Assembly: GCA_963377175.1 (NCBI GenBank)
Contig: CAUJNA010000196.1
Location: 1-64,000, forward strand
DNA from: Effrenium voratum
Lineage: Eukaryota; Sar; Dinophyceae; Suessiales; Symbiodiniaceae
Reading direction: 5' to 3'
DNA: 64,000 nucleotides
The notes below the pieces were generated by a model. That model was not told the DNA's origin. It searched no databases and saw nothing but the letters and a program-made list of their open reading frames with translations. Below, piece after piece: positions 13,901-28,900 of the stretch (position 1 is the first letter of the stretch; the number at the start of each line of letters is the position of its first letter). Made by a program: the position numbers and the translations under genes.

Positions 13901-16900
13901 ACTTGCGCAGCCCTGTTGCTGTTTTCCAAAGTCGCACACAGTCGAGTCAAGCAGTTCGCCCATCAGTTAAAAGTTGCAGCTCCGCTCTGTACTGGAGCAA
14001 CACACTGCTTGTCTATTATTGGCTGAAGATCAATCCAGCACGAGGCCATGACGCATTGAATATGCACGAGCAAGCTTGTGACAGGCACATGAACACTGAG
14101 GGCCACAATGGTGCGCTAAGCCGCACGCAGAGCACCAAAGAACACGATCTCGCGCAGCCAAAGTAATAGTTCCAGCCCTGGCAGTAAAAAACCACACCTT
14201 TTTATGCATCGATGTGCTGTAGCTCACGGGCATCCGAACAAACCAGTCACCTTCGATGAACTTGAACTTGCGATCGGCAGTTGGTAAGGGCATCTGCATC
14301 TGGTCAGCAAGCACTTCTTGAAGCACCACTGGGCGCAGATCTCCCGTGTCTGGAGTCGAAGAGCGTGGTCTTTTTTTTGTGGGAATCACATTTTGGGGTC
14401 CACTCAAGGTGCCCTCCTGGCATGTGGCCTCCTGGTGTTCCTCATCATCAATGGCAGTGTCATTGGCCATGTTGTTTGTGCACGGCGACGCAGACTCAAT
14501 AAGTATAGTAGCAAAACTACCAGCATCCTCACATTTCCATAGCTTCTGCCTTAGATAGTGTGTGCCCGAACCCCGCACCATCACTTTGCCTAAATTGATG
14601 ACAGCAACACCTAATGCATACAATCATTATTAAGCCCAGCAGCGACATTGCGAGTTTAGCAAAAGTGGGAAGCACTTGAATCTGCGCTTTCAACTGACAG
14701 CACTTGAACCGAACCGCCACAACTTGTTTTGCCACAAGCAATTCCCGTACACAAGTGCAAGCAGGCCAATGACATGATGAGATACTTTGCACTCAGCACA
14801 CCAGAGGTTCTCGCTATTTTATCAAGTCGTGCGCAACTCGCAAACGAGCAAAGAATTATGCCTTCTGTCTACAGCCACATGTTTTGGAAGACTGGATCCA
14901 GTCCTTAACCTGTAGCTCAGTCATTATAGTGCTTGTCCTCCTCAATTGGCCTTTTGATGGCCACTCGCCTGGCAGAGCGCCACCACAGCACAGAACTAAG
15001 ACTTCAAGACTATTATTACGCACACACACACACAAAGAATGGTCATTATGATTTGCCCGCCTTTCTCCCAGTCGTAGCACCTCATGATCCAGGTTGGCTT
15101 GTCTCGGCCCCCTGGCGCTGGATGAAACTTGTAATGCCCACATTGCTTGCGGCAGGTATTGCAGGAAACCTCAGTCCAGATAAGCGGATCAAACACAGCA
15201 GGTTGCCGGGGTCCATGGTGGCCAGGGCGACTTGATTGTGCACCGGCACCATCAGCCATAGCCAAATCATCGGCACTGCTGGAAGCAGCAATGACACTTG
15301 CCCCAGAACTTGGCAATGGCTCATCACTGTGCCTTGTCGATTTGCTTGGAGATTGGGTGTGGCTGGCAGGTGGCAGGTCCGCCTGCGGACTCAGCCTGTT
15401 GCCGTCGTCCGCCACACTGGCTGGCTTGTCTTCTGGAGGAGCCGTGCTGTTGTCCTCCGCCACACTGGCTGGCCGCTCTTCTGGAGCAGCCTCGGCCTGC
15501 GCAGCAGGCCTCGCAGATTCAGGGCACGACGACACTGAGTGAGTTCTACGAACCACCCGCCGCTGCCATGGATTCGGAGTCACAGCTTCAACTTCTTCAG
15601 GGACTTCAACCAGCACGTTTCCCTTTTCATGGGTGTCACCTTCGCGAAGAGCAGGGCAGTCTTGTCTTTTCTTCTTCAGTGCGCCATGCCAAATCTTCCT
15701 GCTCGCCTTGCTGGCCACTTTGGAGCTGCTTGATTTGGCAGTCTTCAGCCCCTTTATTATGTTGGCTTTGTTGCTTGCCTTGGCCTTGGCCTTTGTCTTG
15801 GCCTTGGACTTGGCCTTTGTCTTGGCCTTTGCCTTGGCCTTTGCCTTGGCCTTTGGCATCATGGCCTTTCTGACTACTGCCCATTCCTTCTGCTTCGCAC
15901 GAGCCTGATGTTTCTCAATTGTTTTTTGAACTTGCTCAAACTCACGACGATCTTCTGGGTCCATGTCCTCCAACACCATTGCATCAAACTCAAGATCATC
16001 CTGATCAGCATTGCAGGCACTCTCATCAGAATCACTGTCGTTGCCAGCGGGGGCATTGTTGTGCAGAGCTTGGACCTGAGCCGCGAAGTTGGCCGTGATG
16101 TCATCAGTATCGCCATCCCGCTGTGACGTTTCCGCAGCAAGAACTTTCAATAGCTCAGGTCTGCTCATCGCTTGAAAAACTGGCACAGCAGTCTTGCTGC
16201 AAGCACGCAGGTCGATGCCCTTCAAGTAGCACACCAGGGCCGCCAGCTCTTTGTTCAGCATCTTCTTTGTCAGCCTGAGCAGGTGACAGCACAACTGACA
16301 ACAAGACAACATCAAGCATGCTGCCTGACATGAGTGTCACAGCGCGACTTTCAGATCCAAGCAGCGTTGGCTGTGTAAGAAAAGTTCTCAGCAAGCTGCG
16401 CTCCACACCGGACGATTGCCTGGCCAATCGGAGACCACCTTGCCACTCAATGCAAACAGGCTGCGTCTCCACCACCATCCACATCTCTGGCTGCTCGATG
16501 AACATGAAGTCTGCCTGCCCTTCAGCATCCAGCACAAAGCACGCATCTCCAAGGGCACCACAGTGGTTCGCTTCAGGAGTGTCCACCACAATCACGGGCC
16601 ACCATATACAAGCCCATGTGGCAGAGCTCAAGCAAAAGCAGAATGACTCATCTGACAAATTCTTCATGACCTCCTGCCGTGGCGCCAGTTTGTTGAACAC
16701 CCCTTGCCAGATTTTGATGCCTGCCGAAGATCTGTCATCCTTCCAATGCTGAAGCCAAGCCCATGCCGCAGCTCCTTCTTGAAGGCTTTCTTCCGACAGT
16801 GTGCCCCAGGTTTTCCTTGCCATAAGTTGATGCCATTCCCGAGGCATTTTGTGAGTCTTTGAATTGAACCCACATTTTCTCCCCCTTGTATCTCCCTGTC

Positions 16901-19900
16901 TAAAGTCACCCACAAATTCGTCTCTGGAGATCTTCACATGCGGAATTCCACGGCTTTCAAAGACCTGCGAGCTGCGAGTAACATCTTGGATGGACTCATT
17001 TGTTTGCTTCTTGTTGCTTTGAAATTTGCCATCCCTCCGAATATCGTTGTGCACATCTTCAACAATTTTGTTGTCAGGGAATGTGCAAAGCAAGCAGTTC
17101 AGCAAGTGACGTCCTGCCACACTGGCTGTCTTGTAACCACCTGCTTCGAACGCCTCCATCATGATCCTGCATGGGTTTGAAACGATTAGATGTACACTTG
17201 CGGACAGCTTGTCGCAAATTCCCTGCACCAGGCCAAAGGAAGACCGACTAGCAAACACAGTTTCAAGCCACAGCAAAACCTGATGTTCCTTCTTCAGCAA
17301 ACGAACTGCTTCCTGCTGCACTTGCTCGTTGTCAGCAGCCAGGATTCCTGCATATGATTCTGGGGGACAGCCGTGGCGACTGAGCGACCAGACCCTCTGC
17401 TTCAGCAAGTGCTCTGTCAAACTAGTCATTTGCATGACCCAGCCACTCAAACCACTTTCAGATATGAACTGCAGAAATGTTGAATTCTGAAGCACTGCTA
17501 CTGTCTTCTGCAAATGCTCGGACTTCTTCCAGCCACCCAGCGCCAGCTGCGCGGACCTTTTGACAGAGTCTTGCGGGGTTTTCACTGATTGAATTTCAGC
17601 CGCATACCATGACCACAGTGGACGTGTGACTTCAAGCAAAATATGGGAATGATAGTACAAGTCCTCCGTCATCAGCTTCAACGCAAGCTTGAATCCTCCC
17701 GTCGTTTTCTTCATGAGGCTCAGCTCTTCTCTGGGGCTGATTTCCTTCCGTTTTGCTGCCGCATTGAGGAGGCCTTGGTCAGCTGATGTTGGGTCATTCA
17801 TTGAAGGGCCCTGTCCAGTTGGCAACACACTGCTTGGATTGCTCTCATCGTCCAGCTCAAGCGAGTCCTCCAAAACCATCTTGAACGCATGATACTCAGC
17901 CAGCATTTCATTGCACACCTCGTTCCAGCTGAACCACCGGGCAAGCTTGACCAAAGCACCCTTTTTTGAAAAGGATGGAAGTTGCAGCATTTGATCCCAT
18001 AGTTCGTTGTCAGGGACGTTGAGGGATGAAAGTCCCATATCCAAAGCAATCAGCTCACGATAGCGGATCCAAATTTCAGAGTTTGTTGAGTGGCTCGCCA
18101 GAAATGACTCCAGCATGCTCTGCTTGTGCTGGAAGAACCCGCCTGTTCCGAATGGCTTGTAATTCAAGCTGAAGACATAGCTCGAGTGCAGCTGTGTGCG
18201 CAAAAACTGACCCCTGCACGCTCGCCCAATCGCCAATTTGTAGTCCCGGATTGATCGATGGATCTTGTCAAACTTGACATGAACCATGTGGTTCTGTAGC
18301 GCAAACGCCATCCCCGCATTTCCAACCGATCCCTGGTCCAGGCAGGCAACCAGAATTGGCACCTTCTCCCACCAGAAAGGCTCTTCAGGAAGGACAGGCA
18401 GTTGGGTGCCCCCATCCTGGCAAATAAATGCCCGACTGACACACTGTCTGACATGATCATCTTCGACCTCCTCGTCATTTGCACCAAACTCAAACACTGG
18501 AATGACCACTCGATGTTCGCCAGATTGTATTGGTCTGCACGCCTTGGCACGCACAAATGAACTAAGGGTCTTGGCACCATTGGTCAGCAAGCTCAGTTGA
18601 TGGCTCATTGCTTGGAGCTGCCTGAAAGCTGCAAATCTGCTCAACTTGCTCTTCTTTGCCAAGGTTGCCAGCGCCGATATGTCATGCACTTCACTCGGCA
18701 GCAAGGGCCCAATGGGCATATGTTGGATTCGTGCCACACATCCAACATCTTCTGCATGAGAGTACATCAAAGATATAAGGATGTCTTTTGTTCCATGAGT
18801 GGATCCATCAGCACAAATGTTGAATTGACAACAACTTTCAAAACGCGAGGCACTGATTGTTTCATACAGCTCTCCTGCCCTCCTTGTCCACCTGTAGGCA
18901 TTCTCCTGGCTCACTCCTGAGCAAGCCAGGCTTCAGTCACACACAAAAGCAGCTCTCATTGCATTGCAAACAACAAATAGACTATACATTCGCCGAGCAA
19001 CCTGCAAAAGCAGTGTTCTCAAGCTCCGACTGCATTGCCACTTCAGTACACATTGACCTGCCTGCTGTGGCACACAGCCCTACGAGCGTCCAAACAGTGC
19101 CAAGATCCACCTGGGTGTACTTCCGAGTTTCCGCCCCACCGAACTTGCGCGCAGGAAGCATTCTTCCAATGTCATTATGAACCATGTACTGGCAGGAAAT
19201 ATACTGGTCCAAAAGATCGGACACTGTTGTCAGCCACGCTTTCTCCAATTCAGGAATCAGCTCATTGGTGGAGTGATTCGACTTGCATTTCTTCGCAAAC
19301 ACTGTGAATAAAACCAAGTCTTGAAGCCAAAGCCCATTCTGTCCCCAGCCATGCAGTGGCTGGGATAAATGCCCCTGCAAATGCATGGACGCCCAGAGCT
19401 CAGAAATTGAAGTGGCGCAGTTTCTGTTGCAATTGGCCAAGAAAATGTCTAGCCCATACACACTCCCTTGCTGCGTCACTCTCAAATCCACATGCTGCAT
19501 CTGCATTCCATCTGGGTCAATCACAGAGCACACACGCGAGCAGATGCCCTTCAGCTTGGCAACACAATGCTTGACTTGGCACTCCTGGCGGCCATTCCTA
19601 CCTTGCTGACAAAAAAACATCAGCGCGCCCTTTGTGTCCGACACATACTGCTTCACACAGCCATCTGGCACATCTTTGGTGGCCTGAATATGCAGATCAT
19701 TGTCCGTTGCAAGCCAAGACTCATCGATCATTTTTTTGACATGCCGGACCCATTTGGGCAATGGCCTCAGCTCCTGGAGGTCCTTTCTGAACCTGTCAAA
19801 CATGTACTCCAGGCGCCACCAATATGTTCCCCTCGCCGAATAGGCACAGTCACTAGGGAACAACGATGGGTCTCCAGACAAATTGCATATCACAGCGTCG

Positions 19901-22900
19901 GTTTCAAGCAGGTAGTTATCTTCCATGGCTAGACACGAGGACTCTTTGTCTGCCCTTGCTGCAATGCAAAACTTGCATTCTTGGCTGACCAATGTAGTTT
20001 CATCCTATGCTTATCATATTGCCAACACGTGCTATTGTGGACATGAAACAATCAAGCAAACCTCCATTCATTGGCTCATTCGTTCACCTGCATTGATTCA
20101 CTGCAACATGCTCAACACAAGGGCAAAGCAATAATAAGCACACACGGGCAACAGCACCCAGGTAGGCTCACCTTTTTTTTCCTCTGCTAGTCACTGCTTC
20201 CTGCAGGCGTGAGGATTGAACATTAATGCACTGCACATGCAAGCACAGTCTCAAGTTGGCATTTGCAAAGCTCTTGTTTTACCCCAGCAGCCTGCTGCAG
20301 CACACAGTGTGTGACTCCACACGTTGAGTGCTTTGCCACACTATCAGCAGCACACATCCCCAAGCCCACTTGAATTGTGGAGCATCACGTCCTGTGCTCA
20401 CTGATGCAATGTCACTCACATCAGTTTGTTGAATTGATGCTGGGCCATCATGTTTGCAACCGCTGCGCCAAACGCAGGAGGATACCACTCTGACACATGC
20501 AATGCATCTTTGATGCCTGTGAAGGACCCAGTCTCAGGATTCCGAGTCACCAGGGCAGCACCGCAAGCAAATGCATCTGGCTGCGCTTTCAAGGCTTGCC
20601 ACATGCCTGGATGTCGACCAAATCATCCAAGGCTTCCTAGTCTCGCCCCCAAAGGCAGCTCCATATGTCCGTGCGCTGCACACCTTGGTAAAGCCCAGCA
20701 CCAGCTGCATTGTACTCACCTTCGCAAGCACACTATCCGCAGGCTGCTCCAAGCAGGGAACATTCATGAGGAGGTAGCTGATAAAGAACAACAGACTGGT
20801 GACATTGCACAAGTGGTTGCCCTCCACAATGAACAGTCGACTGGTGTCCCCCCAGAATTGGTTCTCCTCTTTCCGTTTTGCCTGCGCAGCACACAACATC
20901 ACAAATGAGCTGCACCTGGTGCCAAACCAGTTCAAGGAGTCACACACTGTGTTGCTTAGTGCATCCACCCACAGGCGAATTCCTTGCGGGTAGAGAACAT
21001 CATGATGTTCACCATACAGCTTGTCCAAAGCAACACAGTTCTTCTTGCGCCGCATGAACTCCTTGGTCAGGTTGCCACTCCCTGCGAAAAACTCCACCAT
21101 ATCTAGATATGAGTAACCTGCTTTCCGATGTTTCCATGCTCTCAAGCATAGGCCAAGCAACATGTCCTCCAGCCTCCATTCCTTCAGTTCAGGAAACGCT
21201 GCAGCCAAAATCGGATGCCATGCCTCAGAAGCCATCCCCTTGTTGCACTCAGCATCCTGGTGCAGAAACCTCTCAATTTCTTGGGTCAGATTCCTCCTGC
21301 AGCCCGAACCGCCAAAAGACCAATGGCCCTCATCATCAATCGGGAAGTTTCCAATGGCAAAGTAGTCAGCCGTCACGCCGTGGCTCACTGCGTAGAACTC
21401 TTTCTGAATGCGCCAGGATTCAGCCTGCACTTTGGCAGCTACATTCTCCACAACATTGGGTGTGTTCTCCTTGTCCTTCAGCACACTGTTTGTCACTGCT
21501 CTTGCCCCTTTGCCCTTCTCTTTTTGCGCACCCAACTGATCCTTGGACAATAATACCATGGCCGCAGGAAGCTGAGAAAGCTGGCCAATGCCTAGCTTGA
21601 GCAAACCCGCACTCACACACACACATTGAAGGTGTTGCACTACATGAAGCAATGCAGCACGCACATGCACTGTCATGCATTGCCAGCCGCCTGGTCGCTG
21701 ACCTTCATCATCTCATGCAATGCGCACACCTCGTTGGCACTGTTAACAACTCAGTGTCACAGCCCCGCGCAACACACATACACAGTCCCCAGCAGGATTG
21801 CGCTGCTGTAACTCTAGCATGTTAGCCCATTGTTTATGACATCAATGTCCCCATCATTGATATGTTCCCCAATGTGTTGGGAAAGTTAGCCCAATATATG
21901 TCAGGTCAGTTCATGCTACATGCGCATTTGAGATGATTTGAGATGTTTTGAGATGATTTGAGATGATTTGAGATGATTTGAGATGATTTGAGATGATTTG
22001 AGATGATTTGAGATAATTTGAGATAATTTGAGATAATTTGAGATGATTTGAGATAATTTGAGATAATTTGAGATAATTTGAGATAATTTGAGATAATTTG
22101 AGATAATTTGAGATAATTTGAGATAATTTGAGATAATTTGAGATAATTTGAGATAATTTGAGATAGTATGGGGTGAGAGTTTGAGATAATTTGAGATAAT
22201 TTGAGATCATTTGAGATAATTTGAGATAATTTGAGATAATTTGAGATAGGGTTTGGGGTGAGAGTTCGAGATTTTGGACATAATTTGAGAGCATGCTTGA
22301 AGACTTTGAAGCACATGATAACTAAACAAATTCAATAAGGTCGACAACTGTGTCAAAGAGCATTTGTGGCTTACTCATTAACAAACAATCGATATATCAA
22401 AATGAAAAGCTACTTCATTGCCATGGCAGAACCAAACAGATGTGTTGAAGGCCCCGTCACCTCCTGCCTAAGGTGCACTGCATGCAGGCCAGCCCATAAT
22501 AATGTTACAGCTTAGCTTTGGCACTCCACCATTTTTGACATCCCGCACATGTCAGCACTCATCACAAAAATAGTGACAGTGATCTGGCACTGCAGACCAC
22601 TATGCCACACTGGCTGACTCACAATACCTGCCACGAATCATCAATCACATCGCCTTCTGCCAGTGCTCCAGGGCTTCGCCCACACCGGAAAGGACAGGCT
22701 TGACTCTTTGGAATTCCCGCATGAGCCATGCATCGGTGAATGCACTCCGTGTGGAAGGTGTGTGAGCAAGCGAGTGCTTCTGCCTCCTGCCGCGGCAACT
22801 GATTCCAAAGCAACACAGTGTGTGCAAACCTCACTGACCTTTAAATACAACACACAAAACTGCCCACACACAACTTGACCCAAATTAGCCAAGGCTCAGC

Positions 22901-25900
22901 TGCATCTAGGCGCTCAAAACAAAACTGGCACTTGGCAGCTGCTTCATCGTCTTGCGACTGTGGCACCTCGGCCTCGCCCGGAACAGGGAACTCCTGCTCG
23001 CTTTCTGCTTCACCAGGCACGTCAGGTAGCTCAGCAGCTGCATCTGGGGGAACTGCCACAGGCCCTGCAGCCGCATCATCTGCATGTGCAGCATCTGCAG
23101 CTGCATCTGTAGCTGCCGGTGGCGCTGCCTTCGGCACTTGTCCAGTTCCTGGGGCTGCACTGTCAGCAAGCAATGTGTTGGCAGTGGCCTTGGGCGTTGG
23201 GAAATTGAAGATAGGAGGCCCTGCTCTCCTTGCCTTGGCTGGGGGCGGCAGGCTCGGCACCTGTGGCGCGGCGCTCGTTGCCACACTGGCTGCCTTTGGC
23301 ACTACATAGGAATTCATGGCGCCACTCATGGATGTCAGCAGTGCCTTGGCTTTGGCCTTAGCCGTGGCTGGCTGTGTCATCCACACATCCTGCCAGCCAA
23401 ATTCCCGGGCCACTTGCTCAACTGCCTCATTGCTTAGCACCACTGTGTCCCCCAGCATTGTCTCGATTTGGGGCCATGAGGAATTCGAGGACCGTTTGAG
23501 TTTGTTGAAAGTCTGCCGAAGCACCTTTGCCAGCTGCAAGTAGCTATCACCACAGCGCAGCTGGCTTATGCATGTCGTTGGCTTCTGTTGGGTCGTGAGG
23601 AAGATCAGCATCAGGAAGCTTGTGACAGACAAGTCACTTGTGGCTGGCGCATTCCAAGCAGGATTGATTGCTGTCACAAGCACGCCGAGCTGCGCCTGCC
23701 AGGGTTTGGTTGAATGGCAGGCACTCAATCACTCAAGTTGGCAAATGGCTACACTGTGGAAGTTAAGTAGACAGCAGGCCACAAACATAAGCCCGTTTTG
23801 GTCTAGCAGTTTGCACAACACCAGCCTTGGGAACCTTCTTCATTACTGATGTGCTCCGAGAGATGGAGTCTGCATTTGCATACGGATTGTTGTTGTCAAA
23901 CAAAGCTAGGATCTCAGGTTGCAGTTCGTTTTCTGATTGCGATTCGCTCGCCGACCTCCGTCTGCGATCACGGGCCTTGCGTGACCTTTTACTTTTAAGA
24001 CGGCGCTTGTCGCGAGTGTTGCGGTCTGAGCGGCTGTCACTCCTGCTGCTGCGGCGCGGCCGAGACCTGGACCTGGACCTGCGGCTCTGGCGGACCCTGC
24101 GGCCGAATCCCCTTTGACTGCGGCCATCATCACTTTCACCGGCCGCGCTTGCACCACACTGGTTGCCGCCTTCAAAGTCCTGATTCTGATTGTCAGCCTC
24201 GTTAACCAATGATTGCTGGAGCGGCCCAGGCGGCAGCATCATCCCTGGCGGAGCAAAGCCATACATGGGGTGGCCATACATCGTCATTTGAGGTTGATGT
24301 CCTTGTACGCTAGGCCAAGCAGGTGCTGAGACAGCCTTCGGGAAACTGCCCCTCTCCTGATGCTCCATGGTCATGGCGCTAGTGCAAAGCGGAGTGTGTG
24401 ACGAACTCGGTTTTATTCCCGAGCCCAGCCCTTGCTGCAGGCAATCTCCGACTTGCTCACAACATGAATGACTACAGAACTCTCACGCTTTGCATACAGG
24501 AATGAACTGAGGCTCAGGCAAAACTGCTTGCTGATAACGATGCCACCTTGCATTCATGTGTTCAGTTCCATGTGTCACATGACCTGGTGATCAATGAGCC
24601 ACAATCACTGAATCACCTGCAGAATGTGACACTCTTTTGCGCTCCGTGTAATCCGTATAATAGTCTAGTCTCTGAATTATGCCGCTTTGGCAATTCGGCC
24701 ACCGAGACTGAAACCACACTGGTTGGCTTCAGCTCAGCGCTGAGGCCTCCACTGCCCCCAGTCAGACGATGCAGATGCACTGGATTCAATGTCCGCCCAG
24801 CGTCTTCTGGGCGGAGCATCGGCGTTGTGCTGTTGCCAGGACTGCCATGGTTGCTGCCAGCCACTGTGGCCACTGCTCCATTCCCATGACCATGACTGGC
24901 CCCACGATTCAGCGGGTTCCTGCGCTGACGTGGCCACTGGGTGGTCGCCAAAGTCCAAGGGCTCCTTTCGAGCCCCGTGTCTGACATACTGCGACAGGTC
25001 GTGAAGCACCAAATAGAATTGGTTTGTCGCCTGCACTGCCCACTTATTGATTCGAAGCGCCCACTGAGTTTCAAATCGCTCAGTGTCCGGCTGCGCATTG
25101 AATTCCGTCTGCAGCTTCCGTGCCAGGCCCACGCACGCCCTTGTGAGCTTCCAGCGCAGGGCGTCTTGCCCGTATACCCAATGAACCGGCAGGGCGTCCT
25201 GCAGTGCTCTTCTCAGACCCGCATGGACGCTCTCTTTATCGAAATGCACCGCCCATTCAAGGACCGGAAGGTCAGGATCCATTTCACTGAGACCCAGGTA
25301 CTGCCACACTTGCATGGTTCTTTTGGCCGTTTTGAAGGCGCTGAAATGTTGGAGGGCGGCCTCAGAACAGTCAATGCCATCCTGCCTCAATCCATGGTTC
25401 AGCACTGCGAATAGCACTCGCACCAATTGTAACAGCACGCAAAATGTTTGACGGTTCAATTGGTGCTGAAAGGTTTTCTTTTCTGGCATCGGCCGCTTCG
25501 ACAGTTGCACCAATGGCACCTGCCAGCGTGTGATGTCAATCAAATCAGACTCAACGACAGCTTGCGATCGCAGTCGCTCCTCCTCCTCCTGCTGGATGAC
25601 ACACTGTTTGTCCTGCTCTGCCGCAATAAGGTCATCCGTACAGGGCTGGAAGCGCATTGATGCTTCTGATGATGGCTCATCGAGGACAGCTTCCTCAGAT
25701 CTTAATGTCACCTCATCATTCATTCCGATGAAGTCACCCGACTCTGCGTCCGGTGCCCAGTCTGGCATGGACTCCAGGTCCTGAGGGTCAGCCCGGTGTC
25801 GCTTCCACTGCTGGACAGCTGCTGAGCCTGTCACTTGCACTGCGTGCAGGGCAGGCTCCGCCTTTGCAATCGGCCGCTGCACTGGCTGTGGCAAGGGCCG

Positions 25901-28900
25901 CTGCACTGGCTGTGGCAAGTTTCGCCAACCTGTCAAGTCCCTCTCGTCAGCCAGGAAGTTTTGTGACACTGAGTCATTCGGTGTCACATGAGGCATGCCT
26001 TGCTGCGACACAGAGTCTGTCGGCCCCACCTGGGGCATGTCTTGCTGCGACACTGAATCATCGGCAGTGACATTGACGACAGGCTCCCGCGAATACCGTA
26101 GCCAGCTTGGTGGGCGCACGGGCTCTGGCACATTTTGCGGCGACAATGCCCATGGATCAGCAGCCGGAAGGCTCACACTTGGCGATGATAATGCCCATGG
26201 ATCAGCGCGCACAGGTGCTGGAGGAGGTGCCATTCCCAGCACACTGCTTGGCTTATTGAAGGGCTCAAGCCTTGCCGCAGAGAGGGGCTTGGCGTCATTC
26301 CGTTCCCTAATTGCTCCCAGCATTTGCAGGCACCGCTCAAATTCTGCCCGGCAGTTCGCAAATTCTGCTGCGACCCAGGGAGGGCCATTGCTGAGGATGC
26401 TGGGCAGGACATTGCCAGGCCTGGCAAGGCAGTCGAGCAACTGAGGTCGCACGTCACCAACTGGATATTGGAGCGGAAGAAAAGCTCCGGACTGCGACAC
26501 AAACGCATTCAGGTGGTGGCCTCGCCTGGTTTTAGCGAGGCCGTTGGTGTCACATATGCCAAACTCATGCCTGCCACCTTCAAGCCGCTTTGTGACCACA
26601 ATGTTGGCAGGGTGCAGGTCCGTGATCAATTGGCCATTTGCATTGTCAAAGGCCGCCTCCTGCACATTCAACAAAAACAGGCCCCCCTGCATCATGACAA
26701 GAGCTGCTTGCACATAGAGCTCCTGCTGTGTCAGCTCCGCCGCTCGTCTTGCCACACTCTGTCCATCACCCATTGCAGTTTGCAGGAGCAGGCAATGGCT
26801 CGATTCTTTCCATTTCCCCCTGCACGTCATCTCTGGGAGATAGGCTAGCATTTCGGGAAAGAATTTCGCCAAACTCGGAGCCTGATTCCTCACCGCATTT
26901 ATGCAGCAGATGTCTTCTTGCATCGACCGATCATGGTCGTTGGACACCTTCATCACCAACCTATTGAATTCATCTTCTGGGTGCCTCAGATCACTCACCA
27001 TGTAAGCATCTCGGTGACAGCCGGCCCCCAGATATCTGTACCGCAAAGAATAACACACTGTCTGGCCTTCTTGCCCAGGCAGAGTAAGGGCCACCGTTCC
27101 GGCAGAGCGGAAAGCCTTGTGATGCTGCTTTGCAGGTGCTGGGCTGCTAGGCTCCGGAGTGGCAATTGCCCCGCTGATTTGTGTGCCTTGGCCAAGGCGG
27201 GCCTTGAGTTCCTGAATCACTGAATGAAACATGGCTGCAAAGACAGGACACAGTGAATGACACAGTGTCTGGCCTGATCATATCACAGCTGCAGGCATGG
27301 CAATTCACAAAGATTGACGAAGGCTGAACTGAAATGAAAGCTAATGACACTGAGTCCTGACTCAAGGCTTTTAATGTCAAGTTTTGGCTGAGGGCAGCAC
27401 ACCGTAAATGAGCATCTCCATCTGGCGGACCTGGTCACAGAAATCACCACTAGTTCACGACACAGCATTGACCGTGACTGTGAGTGAGGGCTCCTTGCAG
27501 ACCTTTAAAAACCTAGTTACATGACATGGCTCTCACTTGTGCTTCTGTAAGTTCAATGGCAGCAGGTTCGTCTTTATCTTTTCCCTTCCGCATCAAAACG
27601 CTCTGTCTGTGAGTGACAGTGACAGTGACTGAGTCACTGTGTCAGTTCAATTCGCAGTCTGAGATGCAGATGTTGATCGTGACTGGTTTTGCTGTGACAT
27701 GTGAATGACAAGGCTAATATTTGACAGCAACGTCAATTTAATGTTCTGAATCATTGCCAGTCATCATCTGCCCCCCGTGACTGAATCACAACACTGTTGT
27801 AACACAGTGTTTGGCTCACTCATTCGAGCCGCTCCGAGGTCTCGCATAGCAGACACTCAAAGAGAAGTGAGTCAGCGTTGCCCTCTTCCAGGAACATGCT
27901 CTGGCTGATCGGCATGTGGAACCTCCACCAGCCTTGCCCCTGGCACGTTAGCATCTTGTCCTGTTGAAGCCTTTGCATTCCCAGTTTCGTGACGGACATC
28001 TTGATGAAGATGATCTCCGGACTCAGCTGACAACTGACTGTGTCTGCGCAAGATTACATTACCATGTTTTAGTTGACCTGTTTGCCAATTCCAGCAAGCA
28101 GTCTTTAGTAATTTCGCAGCTGTGCACCATCACCACCACCAACAGCAACAAGAAGAAGAAGAAGCACAATAAAAGAAAGAAGAAGACAAAGATTATAACA
28201 AAAACAGCAGCAGCAGCAGCAGCAAGACCAATAATACAAACAACATCACAAATAACCAACAATAACAACATAATAACAACACTTACAGCAATAACAACAA
28301 TAACAGCAATAACTACAACAATAACAACAATAACATCATCAACAGCAGCAGCAACAGCAGCAGCAGCAGCACCAGCACGGCCTCACATTGTCCCAGTCAC
28401 ACTCACATATGAATATGAAGTGGATTAGGAACTCTTCAATGCATCAGCAGTTAGTAAGGCTAAGGCACTGGGCCTCAGGATAGTTGTCCATCCGGTACCA
28501 CGTTCCCCTCTCCACTGCCACCTTGAGTTCCGAGCGCAGCGAGAAGTGGTAGCGCGCGCCCGGCTGGTAAAGTGGGCTCACATCTTTTGTCCCCCACAGA
28601 TATTTCACCTGCCAGCACAAGACAATGCACAGTGCGCACTGGGCCAGCAACAAAGCACCAATGTGAAAACCGTCTTCTTCAACACCTTAATCTGTCAATT
28701 AGCAACTTGGCCAACACATGTAACATAGTCAGTCCCACCCAATTGTGAGCCAGGCCTCTTCAACGACTGGGATGTAGAAAACTGTTGGGCCTGCCCCGCA
28801 GTGACTGTAGATCTTGTTACTGCGGCTGGCGCCGCCGCTCTCATCTTTCTGCTTCTTATTGACGAGCGGAGTGGCAGTAACGTCAAGAACAGTGCGGCGC

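Noticed and set aside
15633..15908. Plus-strand Ala/Leu/Phe-rich protein
   Set aside because: It is the antisense of the Lys/Ala tract of the transposase gene.
16155..18914. KDZ transposase
   Set aside because: None of the KDZ catalytic contexts I know are present; only the D/D/E spacing is similar.
21906..22316. Ile/Ser/Asn/Leu/Lys-rich 136-residue protein
   Set aside because: It is the translation of the ten-base array and is open in more than one frame.
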